Positions 40,939 to 48,215 of a stretch of DNA of 52,395 bases are shown here, piece after piece (the stretch's first letter is position 1; the number at the start of each line of letters is the position of its first letter). This DNA is from an uncultured Tissierellia bacterium. Lineage in GTDB: Bacteria; Bacillota; Clostridia; Tissierellales; Peptoniphilaceae. Both the position numbers and the translations under genes were made by a program. A model generated the notes under the pieces. It was not told where the DNA came from and ran no database searches. It worked only from the letters and a program-made list of their open reading frames with translations. Location of the stretch: assembly GCA_902489145.1 (NCBI GenBank), contig CABTYV010000002.1, forward strand, positions 1 to 52,395. Reading direction: 5' to 3'.

Positions 40939-43449
40939 CTATTTCAGAAGGCCAGCCACTTCCTTAACGACTGCATCGGAGAGGGCGCTGGGACCACCCA
41001 CCACGGTCGCTTTTTCGATCGCGTGGGATTTGAGATAGGTCGCGATGGATGCAGGCAGGGCCTTGACCCCACTCAGGAGAATCGGAGCCGGAAGGCTGCC
41101 CGCCCAGGCGCCAACCACCAAAGCATCCGCAAAGCCTTCCCCTGTCGCGAGGACCACCTGCTTGGTTTTGGGCATGGCCGCTGCGATCAGGGCAGAGGTC
41201 TCAAAGCGCGTTTCGCCCCCGATCCGGTTGACCTTGACCCCGGCCAATTTGCTCAGAGCCGCTTCGGGCGCAGCCGCCACCGCCGATTTTTCGCCCACGA
41301 TGGTTACCGCAGCAAGCTTCTCATCCTGAATGATCTTGGCCGTGATGGCAGGCAGCTGATCCTTGCCGGTCAGGAGCAGCACCTTCTTCTGGGCAATGGC
41401 GAGCGGACCCGCACAGAGCGCATCCAGGTAATTCTCTCCGCTTGCCAGGATGGCCCCCTTCAGCTCCGGGTTGAGCTTGATGCAGGCCTGCGCCAACAGG
41501 CAGGCGGTCTCAAAGCGGTTCTTACCGGCCAGACGCGTGAACGCCTCTACTTTATTTTTCTCAATCGCCTGCGCGACGGCATCGCTGATGGCGGACTTCC
41601 CGCCCACCAGGATGACTTCCTTCGCCCCTAAGCGCGAGATCTCTTCGGAAACGCCGGCCGCCAGCTCCTTTGGATGCGTCAGGAGCAGGGGGGCCTTGAG
41701 CAGGTTGGCATAGACCGAAGCAGCGAGGGCATCGGCAAAATCATCATCCCGCGCCAGGAGGACGCGGTCTGCCTTTTGATAGGCCTGGGCTGAGAGCTTG
41801 AGTGCCGTCTCCACCCGGTTGGCGCCCCCGATGCGATTCACCTTATCCATTACGTTTGTACCTGGCTTCTCTTCCTCTCCAGGCACCACGACCGGATTTG
41901 AACCGGGCTGCTGTCCCTTGTCATCCTTACGCAGGATGGTGAATTGATCATAGATGTAAGGCGCTTTGGTCAGCTTGTCCTGCTCCATATCATATTTCAG
42001 CTTCCAGCAGGTAAACTGTGCCCGGTCTTCGTTGATGTCCACAATGACCGCACCCGTTTCCTGTACTTGATCGGTGGGTGGCACTTCGGTCGCCCCATTT
42101 TTATCGAGGAATTCATAATTGGGCAGTAAGGGATCGTCCGCCTCAATCGGCGTTTTTCCGTTTAAATAGTCCTCGTTCGCCTTATACCATTTGAGACCAC
42201 CGGCATGCTCCGGGGTCATGTGGAAGGGGGCGCCGTCGACCAAACGGAAGGTCAATTCCTTCTGGTCGGGCACGATGACGGTCTGCTTCACTCCCTTGGC
42301 ATCGATGAAGCCACGGGTATAGACATGGTCATGACCACAGAGGACCATATCGACGCCCGCCTTGGCCAAACGCGGGTTCATCAGCTTGCGGAAGGCGATG
42401 ACATCCTTATCGGTCAGATGGGTGGCGCCGGTGTAAAGGGGCTTGTGGAAACCGACGATGGTCCAAAGGCCCGCCTCCTTGGCCGACTTCACTTCCTTTT
42501 CAAAGTAGGTCATCATCCGCTCGAAGCTTTCATTGTTCGCCAGATTATCAACATTGTAGGAAGCGTCATTGAGGATGATAAATTTGACCGGCCCTTGGAC
42601 CACTGAATATACACCGGCGGCGTATTCCGGATTGACCCCCGGCTTCAGAATAGGATCTGGCACATTGATCCGGCCATTGAAATCAGGCTCATCGTGATTG
42701 CCCTGAGTGGAGAGGAGGAGGTGGGAAAGGAGGAAGTTCTGAGTCGCATTGGGATAGAGACCGGTATTGTTAAAGAAGTCCTCCCACTGCTGGCCAAAAG
42801 GCTCTCCAGTCTTTTTATTGATCGCCGTCTGATCTTTATAGCCGCGGTCAGTATGGTCCCCTGCAATGTAGACGAAGTTCAGGGGATTGTCTTTGGAAAG
42901 CTCGCTCAGATAATGAAAGAGGGCGCCGGTAGCCTTGCCCGTCTTTTCATCGGCCACCTGGGGATCGCCCAGGAAGGCAAAGCGCACATGACCGGCTTTT
43001 TTTGCCGGAAGCCCGGTCGTAAACTGCCCCTGGACCGTTTCCCCGTCCAGGCTGATCTCATACCCATAGGACGTTTCCGCCTTCAAATCTTTCATCTCCA
43101 GGGTGTAGGTAAAGACGTAGCCATTGGTCATCCCGTTGGATTTGTACTCGAAACGGTCATAGTGGGGTGTCCCCTTCTGATTGCCCTTCAGGGTATAGCG
43201 GGTCGCTGTGCCCTGAGGCAGCTCGCGCACGGACACGGTGGCATCTCCGCCCGTTTTTCCGGCAAAGGACAAGTTCGCTCCAACGCCCGTTTTGCTCGAC
43301 TCCGCGTAATCGCCCATGTGCACGTTCACGGAGAGGATCTTCTGCTCTGAGGCGGCTTCTGCAGGAAGCGGCAGGGCCAGCGTAAGGACCATAGCCAGGG
43401 CTAAGCAATAGCACACCAGCGTCCTGATCCAAGACTGTGTTTTTTTCAT
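40939..43449 (-). CDS. Secreted purple-acid-phosphatase-like metallophosphoesterase with three CWB2 cell-wall-binding repeats
   Basis: An 836-residue exported enzyme. The signal peptide (MKKTQSWIRTLV, hydrophobic core, cleavage near PAEAA) is followed by a fibronectin-like purple acid phosphatase N-domain (about 40-150). The catalytic calcineurin-like domain (about 155-410) has FAFLGDPQVAD, YIAGDHTDRG, LLSTQGNHDEP, IVGFHKPLY and VLCGHDHVYTR, so all metal-ligand blocks are present. After a Pro/Gly linker come three cell-wall-binding type 2 repeats (about 545-836), each with an RIGG/RLAG..R.ETA start and an ILVGG-like end. It probably releases phosphate from organic esters at the cell surface. 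GGGAG precedes the ATG at 43449. Confidence 0.93.
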   Translation of the reverse strand: MKKTQSWIRTLVCYCLALAMVLTLALPLPAEAASEQKILSVNVHMGDYAESSKTGVGANLSFAGKTGGDATVSVRELPQGTATRYTLKGNQKGTPHYDRFEYKSNGMTNGYVFTYTLEMKDLKAETSYGYEISLDGETVQGQFTTGLPAKKAGHVRFAFLGDPQVADEKTGKATGALFHYLSELSKDNPLNFVYIAGDHTDRGYKDQTAINKKTGEPFGQQWEDFFNNTGLYPNATQNFLLSHLLLSTQGNHDEPDFNGRINVPDPILKPGVNPEYAAGVYSVVQGPVKFIILNDASYNVDNLANNESFERMMTYFEKEVKSAKEAGLWTIVGFHKPLYTGATHLTDKDVIAFRKLMNPRLAKAGVDMVLCGHDHVYTRGFIDAKGVKQTVIVPDQKELTFRLVDGAPFHMTPEHAGGLKWYKANEDYLNGKTPIEADDPLLPNYEFLDKNGATEVPPTDQVQETGAVIVDINEDRAQFTCWKLKYDMEQDKLTKAPYIYDQFTILRKDDKGQQPGSNPVVVPGEEEKPGTNVMDKVNRIGGANRVETALKLSAQAYQKADRVLLARDDDFADALAASVYANLLKAPLLLTHPKELAAGVSEEISRLGAKEVILVGGKSAISDAVAQAIEKNKVEAFTRLAGKNRFETACLLAQACIKLNPELKGAILASGENYLDALCAGPLAIAQKKVLLLTGKDQLPAITAKIIQDEKLAAVTIVGEKSAVAAAPEAALSKLAGVKVNRIGGETRFETSALIAAAMPKTKQVVLATGEGFADALVVGAWAGSLPAPILLSGVKALPASIATYLKSHAIEKATVVGGPSALSDAVVKEVAGLLK

Positions 43450-43498
43450 ACATTCTCCCTTCAATTATAAGCTGATTTGGCAACATTCAACCTTTTCT

Positions 43499-43530
43499 AT
43501 TGTAGGGGGCATGTGTTAAATTCAGGTTAA
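43499..43530 (-). promoter_or_regulatory. PhoP-box-like promoter of the metallophosphoesterase gene
   Basis: On the minus strand TTAACC and TTAACA (43525-43530 and 43514-43519) are direct repeats five bases apart, the pattern of Bacillus PhoP half-sites. They are followed by TACAAT (43499-43504) as a -10 box. The -35 position is poor, as expected of an activated promoter. The inference is induction under phosphate limitation. Confidence 0.5.
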
Positions 43531-43558
43531 TCGAAGGCAAAAGTCCGGGAAATTGGAC

Positions 43559-43590
43559 AAAAAAAAGAAGGGCGCAGGCCCTCCTTTTTT
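43559..43590. terminator. Terminator after glpK
   Basis: GAAGGGC / GCCCTCC with a GCAG loop (one G-U pair), flanked by A8 and T6; it ends the selenium-glpK transcript on the minus strand and also works on the plus strand. Confidence 0.85.
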
Positions 43591-43628
43591 AGAACATAAA
43601 ATGCGCATCAGATGAAAAGGGCTGCGCC

Positions 43629-45128
43629 CTAGCAGTCCTCTTCCCTGGCCCAGTCCCGGGCGCGGGCGACGGCTTTTTGCCAGCGACGGTACAGCCGGTC
43701 CCGCTCCACGCAGGCCAGGGCGGGCTGAAAGCGGCACTCCTCCTGCCAATGGCTGCGGATATCGGAAAGGTCCTTCCAATAGCCGGTGGCCAGGCCGGCT
43801 AGGTAAGCCGCCCCCAGGGCGGTGGTCTCTAGAACCTTGGGCCGAATCACCTCTACCTGGGCCATGTCGGCCTGAAACTGCATGAGGAAATCATTGGCTG
43901 AGGCCCCACCATCGACCTGGAGCTTGCGCAGGGGATGACCCAGATCCTCGCTCATGGCGCAGAGGACGTCGTAGGAGAGGTAGGCCTGCGACTCCAGGGT
44001 TGCCCGCACAATATGGTAGCGGTTGCTCCCCCGCGTCAGGCCCACGATCAAGCCCCGCGCGTAGGGGTCCCAATAGGGCGCGCCCAGACCGGTAAAGGCG
44101 GGCACGACATAGACCCCACCCGTATCCGGCACCTGAGTGGCGTAATAGGCACTGTCCTTGGCGGAATCCAAAATCCGAAGCTCATCGCGCAGCCACTGGA
44201 TGGAGGAGCCCGCCACAAAGATGGACCCTTCCAATGCATAGGAGACCTTCCCCTCCTCAAGTCCCCAGGCGATGGTCGTAACCAGGCCGTTTTGGGAGGG
44301 CACCGCCTTTTCACCCGTATTCATCAGCAAAAAGGCGCCGGTTCCATAGGTGTTTTTGGCCTCACCCGGCGCGAAGCAGGTCTGACCAAAAAGGGCCGCC
44401 TGCTGGTCCCCACAGGCCGAGGCCAGGGGAACCTCCGCGCCCAGGACCGAGGCCGTCCCATAAATTTCACTTGAAGGGCGCACCTCCGGCAGGAGGGCCC
44501 TGGGAATATGAAAAAGGGCCAAAAGCGCCGGATCCCAGCAGAGGGTGTGGATGTTAAAAAGCATGGTCCTAGCCGCATTGCTGTAGTCGCTCACGTGGAG
44601 CCGGCCCCGGCTTAGCTTGTAAAGGAGCCAGCTATCCACCGTGCCAAAAAGAAGCTCGCCCGCCTCGGCGCGGGCCTGGCCCTGGTCAATGTGGTCCAAA
44701 ATCCAGCGAATTTTGCTGGCGGAATAATAGGGGTCCAAAATCAGCCCGGTTTTCGCTCGGATGGCTGGTCCATGCCCTGCCTGCTTGAGGTTTTCGATCT
44801 GGTCGGCCGTCCGCCGGCACTGCCAGACGATGGCCGGATAGACTGGCTCGCCCGTTTCCTTGTCCCAAAGGATGGTAGTTTCCCGCTGGTTGGTGATGCC
44901 GATCGCCTCCAGGTCCCGGGCCTCCAGGCCCGCCTGCGCCAGGGCTTCCGTGATCACCCCCATCATGGTCGCCCAAATCTCCTTGGGATCCTGCTCCACC
45001 CAGCCAGGTTTGGGAAAATGCTGTGTAAATTCTCGTTGGGCCGACCAGCACGCCCGTCCCTCTCGATCAAAAAGGATGGCCCGGTTGCTGGTGGTGCCCG
45101 CATCGAGCGCCAAAATATATCGACCCAT
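43629..45128 (-). CDS. glpK: Glycerol kinase
   Basis: FGGY-family kinase, 499 residues, that makes glycerol 3-phosphate from glycerol and ATP. It starts MGRYILALDAGTTSNRAILF. ITNQRETTILWDKETGEP near residue 80 and AIVWQCRRT near 102 are glycerol-kinase motifs. CGDQQAALFGQTCF near 242 and NTYGTGAFLLMNTG line the nucleotide site, and QVDGGASANDFLMQFQADM near 405 is the FGGY signature. GAGGAGG before the ATG at 45128 excludes the longer frame. It follows selD by 13 bases, so it appears to be co-transcribed with the selenium genes, an unusual neighbour; no glpF or glpD is in the window. Confidence 0.96.
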   Translation of the reverse strand: MGRYILALDAGTTSNRAILFDREGRACWSAQREFTQHFPKPGWVEQDPKEIWATMMGVITEALAQAGLEARDLEAIGITNQRETTILWDKETGEPVYPAIVWQCRRTADQIENLKQAGHGPAIRAKTGLILDPYYSASKIRWILDHIDQGQARAEAGELLFGTVDSWLLYKLSRGRLHVSDYSNAARTMLFNIHTLCWDPALLALFHIPRALLPEVRPSSEIYGTASVLGAEVPLASACGDQQAALFGQTCFAPGEAKNTYGTGAFLLMNTGEKAVPSQNGLVTTIAWGLEEGKVSYALEGSIFVAGSSIQWLRDELRILDSAKDSAYYATQVPDTGGVYVVPAFTGLGAPYWDPYARGLIVGLTRGSNRYHIVRATLESQAYLSYDVLCAMSEDLGHPLRKLQVDGGASANDFLMQFQADMAQVEVIRPKVLETTALGAAYLAGLATGYWKDLSDIRSHWQEECRFQPALACVERDRLYRRWQKAVARARDWAREEDC

Positions 45129-45141
45129 GCTGCCTCCTCTT

Positions 45142-46212
45142 TTACGCTTCTGTTCGCAGAAAAATCCGTTTTCCGCCCACTTCATGCGCCACCACGCGGC
45201 CCACCCGGGATACCGACACCACGCCCTCCTTCTCCCGGAGGGCTTTTTCCAGCGCATCCGCATCCTCCGGATGGACGGAAATCATCAAGCCGCCCGAGGT
45301 CTGGGGATCGTAGAGCAGGTCCTCCATGGCCTGGACCGTATCCCCGGCATCCACGACCGCCGACGTCGCATCCCGGTTATGGTAGGCCCCCTCTGCAATA
45401 AGCCCCAAACGGGCAAATTCCAGTGCTTGAGGCAGGAGGACGAAGCGGGCCGGATCCAAAATAATGCTTTTATCAGACCCCTCGGCCAGCTCCCGGAGGT
45501 GGCCCAGGATCCCAAAACCGGTAATATCCGTTACGGCATGGGTCCGGTAGTGGATCATCACATCCCGGGCATACTTATTGAGCGTCATCATCGATGCTTC
45601 CGCCGCCCGGATCGTGGCTTCCTCCGCCAGCTCCGCCTTCAGACCCGTATTGACCATCCCCGCGCCCAGGGGCTTGGTATAGAACAGGATGTCGCCCTCC
45701 TCCAGGCCCGCATTCGACCGGACCTGATCGGGGTGCATAAAGCCCGTCACCGCCATGCCGTACTTGGGCTCATCATCATAGATGGAATGGCCCCCCACCA
45801 CGATGGCCCCGGCCTCATAGGCTTTGTCGTAGCCGCCGCGGAGGATCTCCTTGGCCAGGTCGGGCGGAAACATCTTGGGCACAGCAAAAATATTCATGCA
45901 AAGCTTGGGCTCCCCGCCCATGGCATACAGGTCGGAGAGGGCATTGGCCGCGGCAATCGCACCGTAGCTGTAGGGATCGTCGACGATGGGCGGAAAGAAA
46001 TCCAGCGTCTGCACCACGCACAGATCCTCCCGGACCTGGTAAACGGCCGCGTCGTCCGCCTTGCCGTAGCCCACGATCAGCCTGGGATCTTGAATGAGGG
46101 GCAGCTCGCGTAAAATGTCCATGAGTTCACCTGAACCCACCTTCGCCCCTCAGCCGGAACAGGAGGCCAATTGGGTCAGTTTGATATCAGAATAATCAGG
46201 ATGATCCTTCAT
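45142..46212 (-). CDS. selD: Selenophosphate synthetase SelD, a selenoprotein with in-frame UGA (Sec) at codon 21
   Basis: Makes selenophosphate, the selenium donor for tRNA-Sec, from selenide and ATP. The true start is the ATG at 46212, with AAAGGAG six bases upstream. The frame reads KLTQLASCSG, a TGA at 46152-46150, then GAKVGSGELMDIL, exactly where SelD has its catalytic Cys or Sec followed by a Lys. Downstream, VGYGKADDAAVYQ, VQTLDFFPPIVDDPYSYG, AANALSDLYAMGG, VVGGHSI and LYDPQTSGGLMISV are canonical. The full product is 356 residues. A SECIS-like hairpin follows the UGA. A conventional call would start at 46140 and lose the active site. Confidence 0.95.
46112..46152 (-). promoter_or_regulatory. 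Sec codon and bacterial SECIS-like hairpin in selD
   Basis: The UGA (46152-46150) is followed by nine bases and then GUGGGUUC-AGGU-GAACUCAU, an eight-pair stem (two G-U pairs) with a four-base loop containing GG. The loop guanines are 19-20 bases after UGA, inside the window required for SelB-dependent decoding in bacteria. Confidence 0.8.
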
Positions 46213-46237
46213 GCCGCACTCCTTTCCAGAAGCTCAT

Positions 46238-46474
46238 CTAATAGAGAGCCACGTGTTCGATCCGACTGATCCTGACCTGGCCCTCCAGAGCCTCTAAAAT
46301 GGCCTCTTGTTGATCAGGATCACTTTTCCAGGCCAGGCCGCATTCCGCAGACAGGGCCACGGGCGTCGGAATCAATCGGCCCGAAATATCCGAAGCCTCC
46401 AGAATCATCTCGGCGCTCATCGCATCCATCGTAGAAGGAAAGGTGAGCACCAGCTGGTCTTTTTTTATGCGCAT
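46238..46474 (-). CDS. DUF3343 family small protein, putative Se/S carrier-like
   Basis: A 78-residue protein, MRIKKDQLVLTFPSTMDAMS at the start, with GRLIPTPVALSAECGLAWK in the middle. The pattern 'GRLIPxP..Is..CG.a' and a single conserved Cys are typical of DUF3343 proteins, which occur almost only beside selenium or cysteine-desulfurase genes. A role in passing selenium or sulfur on its Cys is plausible but unproven. AAAGGAG five bases before the ATG at 46474 sets the start. It overlaps the desulfurase-like gene by ten bases and precedes selD by 25. Confidence 0.82.
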   Translation of the reverse strand: MRIKKDQLVLTFPSTMDAMSAEMILEASDISGRLIPTPVALSAECGLAWKSDPDQQEAILEALEGQVRISRIEHVALY

Positions 46475-47607
46475 GGGCACTCCTTTCGGATCTGGTGGAG
46501 GGCCTCCAGGGTCTCGGAAAGCTCGGAGCGGGTCGTGGCATAGCCGATCGAAAACCGCACCGCCCCTTGCTCCAGGGTCCCGAGCGCCCGGTGCATCCGT
46601 GGCGCGCAGTGGAGTCCTGCCCGGGTAATGATCCCGTATTCATGCTGGAGGAGATCCGCCAGATCAGAAGAAGCGAGGCCCGATAAGTTGATCGTCACCA
46701 CACCGGTATGGGGCCCTTCAAAATCTCCGTACAGGGACAAGCCCTCCAGGTCCGAAAGTCCTTCACAAAAATAGGTCACCAGGGCAGCCTCTCGCGCCTG
46801 AATTTGGGCAATGCCTTCCTCGAGCAAAAGATCACAGGCCGCCGATAGCCCGGCGATTCCGTGGCCGTTCAGGGTCCCGGCTTCCAAATGGTTGGGATAG
46901 TCCTCCGGCATGGCCGGCAGGCGGGACTGCACCCCCGTCCCGCCCATGATCAGGGGGGTCAGGTCTACGTCCGGGCCCACCAGAAGGCCGCCCGTCCCCT
47001 GGGGGCCTAAGAGCGACTTGTGGCCCGTAAAGGCCAAAAGGTCAATGCCCATCCCCTCCATGTCAATGGGGTAGGCCCCCGCCGTCTGTGCCGCATCCAC
47101 CACCAGGCGCAGGCCCCGCTCCCTGGCCAGGCGACCCACCCGGTAGAGATCAACTACATTGCCCGTGAGGTTGGAGGCGTGGGTCGTGACGATGGCCTTC
47201 GTATTGGCCTCCACCAGCCCATCCAGGGCTTCCCAGCGAGGGCGCCCCTTTTCATCCGTGGGCAGAAAGGACAGGTGCACGCCCTGTTTTTCCAGGGCAT
47301 AGAGGGGACGCAGGACGCTGTTGTGCTCCAGATCCGTGCTAATCACCCCATCGCCTGGCTGTAACAGGCCAAACAGGGCCAGATTGAGGGCCTGGGTGGC
47401 GTTGAGGGTAAAGATCACCCGCTCCGGATGGGAGAAGCCGAAGAGGCGGGCCAGCTTCCTTCGGCAGGCGGTGATGGTCAGGGCCTGGTCCCGCCCCCCA
47501 TCGGACCCCCGGCCGGCATTGGACAGGTGATCCAGAGCCTCCGCCACGGCCGCCACCACCGACCTTGGTCGATGAAGAGAGGTGGCGGCATTGTTGAGAT
47601 AGATCAT
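46465..47607 (-). CDS. Class-V aminotransferase, cysteine desulfurase/selenocysteine lyase-like (selenium-cluster subfamily)
   Basis: A 380-residue PLP enzyme. It starts MIYLNNAATSLHRP, with NAGRGSDGGRDQAL near residue 30, FTLNATQALNLAL near 67, the pyridine-binding Asp in LVVDAAQTAGAYPIDM near 168, the PLP lysine in AFTGHKSLLGPQGTGGL near 192, and RAGLHCAPRMHRALGT near 331, whose Cys is the expected sulfur or selenium acceptor. This C-terminal box belongs to the EF2568-type subfamily found next to selD in other Bacillota. It likely mobilises selenium from selenocysteine, or sulfur from cysteine, for SelD. It begins two bases after the yedF stop and has only a weak ribosome site, implying coupling. 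Confidence 0.88.
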   Translation of the reverse strand: MIYLNNAATSLHRPRSVVAAVAEALDHLSNAGRGSDGGRDQALTITACRRKLARLFGFSHPERVIFTLNATQALNLALFGLLQPGDGVISTDLEHNSVLRPLYALEKQGVHLSFLPTDEKGRPRWEALDGLVEANTKAIVTTHASNLTGNVVDLYRVGRLARERGLRLVVDAAQTAGAYPIDMEGMGIDLLAFTGHKSLLGPQGTGGLLVGPDVDLTPLIMGGTGVQSRLPAMPEDYPNHLEAGTLNGHGIAGLSAACDLLLEEGIAQIQAREAALVTYFCEGLSDLEGLSLYGDFEGPHTGVVTINLSGLASSDLADLLQHEYGIITRAGLHCAPRMHRALGTLEQGAVRFSIGYATTRSELSETLEALHQIRKECPCA

Positions 47608-47609
47608 GA

Positions 47610-48215
47610 TCAGATCCGAATCACCTTGCCAGCGGCTTGCATAGTGGAAGCAATCTCGTACATATTGGAGACGATCCCTACCTCAAGCTTGTCCTTGATG
47701 GCATAGTAGTCCAGGCAGGTCCCGCAGGAGATGATCTTAACGCCCTCCTCGGCCAATTTTTTCAGATCCTCCAGGGATGGAGAGCCTGCGGTGGTGAGCT
47801 TGACCCCACCATTGAAGAAGATCAGGGCTGAGGGCAGCTCCTCCAGCTGGGTCAAGGAATAGAGGAAGGACTTGATCAGAATCTTGCCCAAATCATCATT
47901 GCCCTGGCCCATGGCATCAGTGCCCACCACGACGACCGTATCCCGGCCCCCGGCCTTCTCGGCCCAGGTGACCTCCGCATGGTCTTCCATCTGTACGCCG
48001 CCAGAGGGGGGCGTCAAAATGACCGTATAGTCAGCCCCTTCTTCCTTGACCTCGACCTGGCAGCCCTTTTCCTGGCCCAGTCTTTTGAGATTTTCTACCG
48101 CCGTTTGGTTGTCAACTGTCGTCGCCACCTGATCGCCCTCCGAAAGCTCCTTGAGCGCCTTGATGGTCAAAATCACCGGTTGGGGACAAGCCTTCTTTCG
48201 TGCATCAATTTTCAT
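47610..48215 (-). CDS. yedF: Selenium metabolism protein YedF (TusA-like plus DsrE-like domains)
   Basis: A 201-residue two-domain protein. The N-terminal TusA/SirA-like domain (about 1-70) has KIDARKKACPQPVI with the CPxP box that carries persulfide or perselenide in relatives. The C-terminal DsrE-like domain (about 90-200) has VVVVGTDAMGQGNDDLGKIL, LIFFNGGVKLTTAGSP and IISCGTCLDYY, the usual YedF features. It occurs with selenium genes and is thought to traffic reactive selenium. The second of two adjacent ATGs (48215) has better spacing from AAGGAGG. It overlaps the end of selB. Confidence 0.92.
   Translation of the reverse strand: MKIDARKKACPQPVILTIKALKELSEGDQVATTVDNQTAVENLKRLGQEKGCQVEVKEEGADYTVILTPPSGGVQMEDHAEVTWAEKAGGRDTVVVVGTDAMGQGNDDLGKILIKSFLYSLTQLEELPSALIFFNGGVKLTTAGSPSLEDLKKLAEEGVKIISCGTCLDYYAIKDKLEVGIVSNMYEIASTMQAAGKVIRI

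Noticed and set aside
45129..45263. N-terminal extension of GlpK
   Set aside because: It overlaps selD, has no ribosome site, and glycerol kinase starts at MGRYILALDAGTT.
44860..46113. A 417-codon plus-strand open frame opposite glpK and selD
   Set aside because: Both strands are GC-rich, which opens long antisense frames; glpK and selD are certain on the minus strand.
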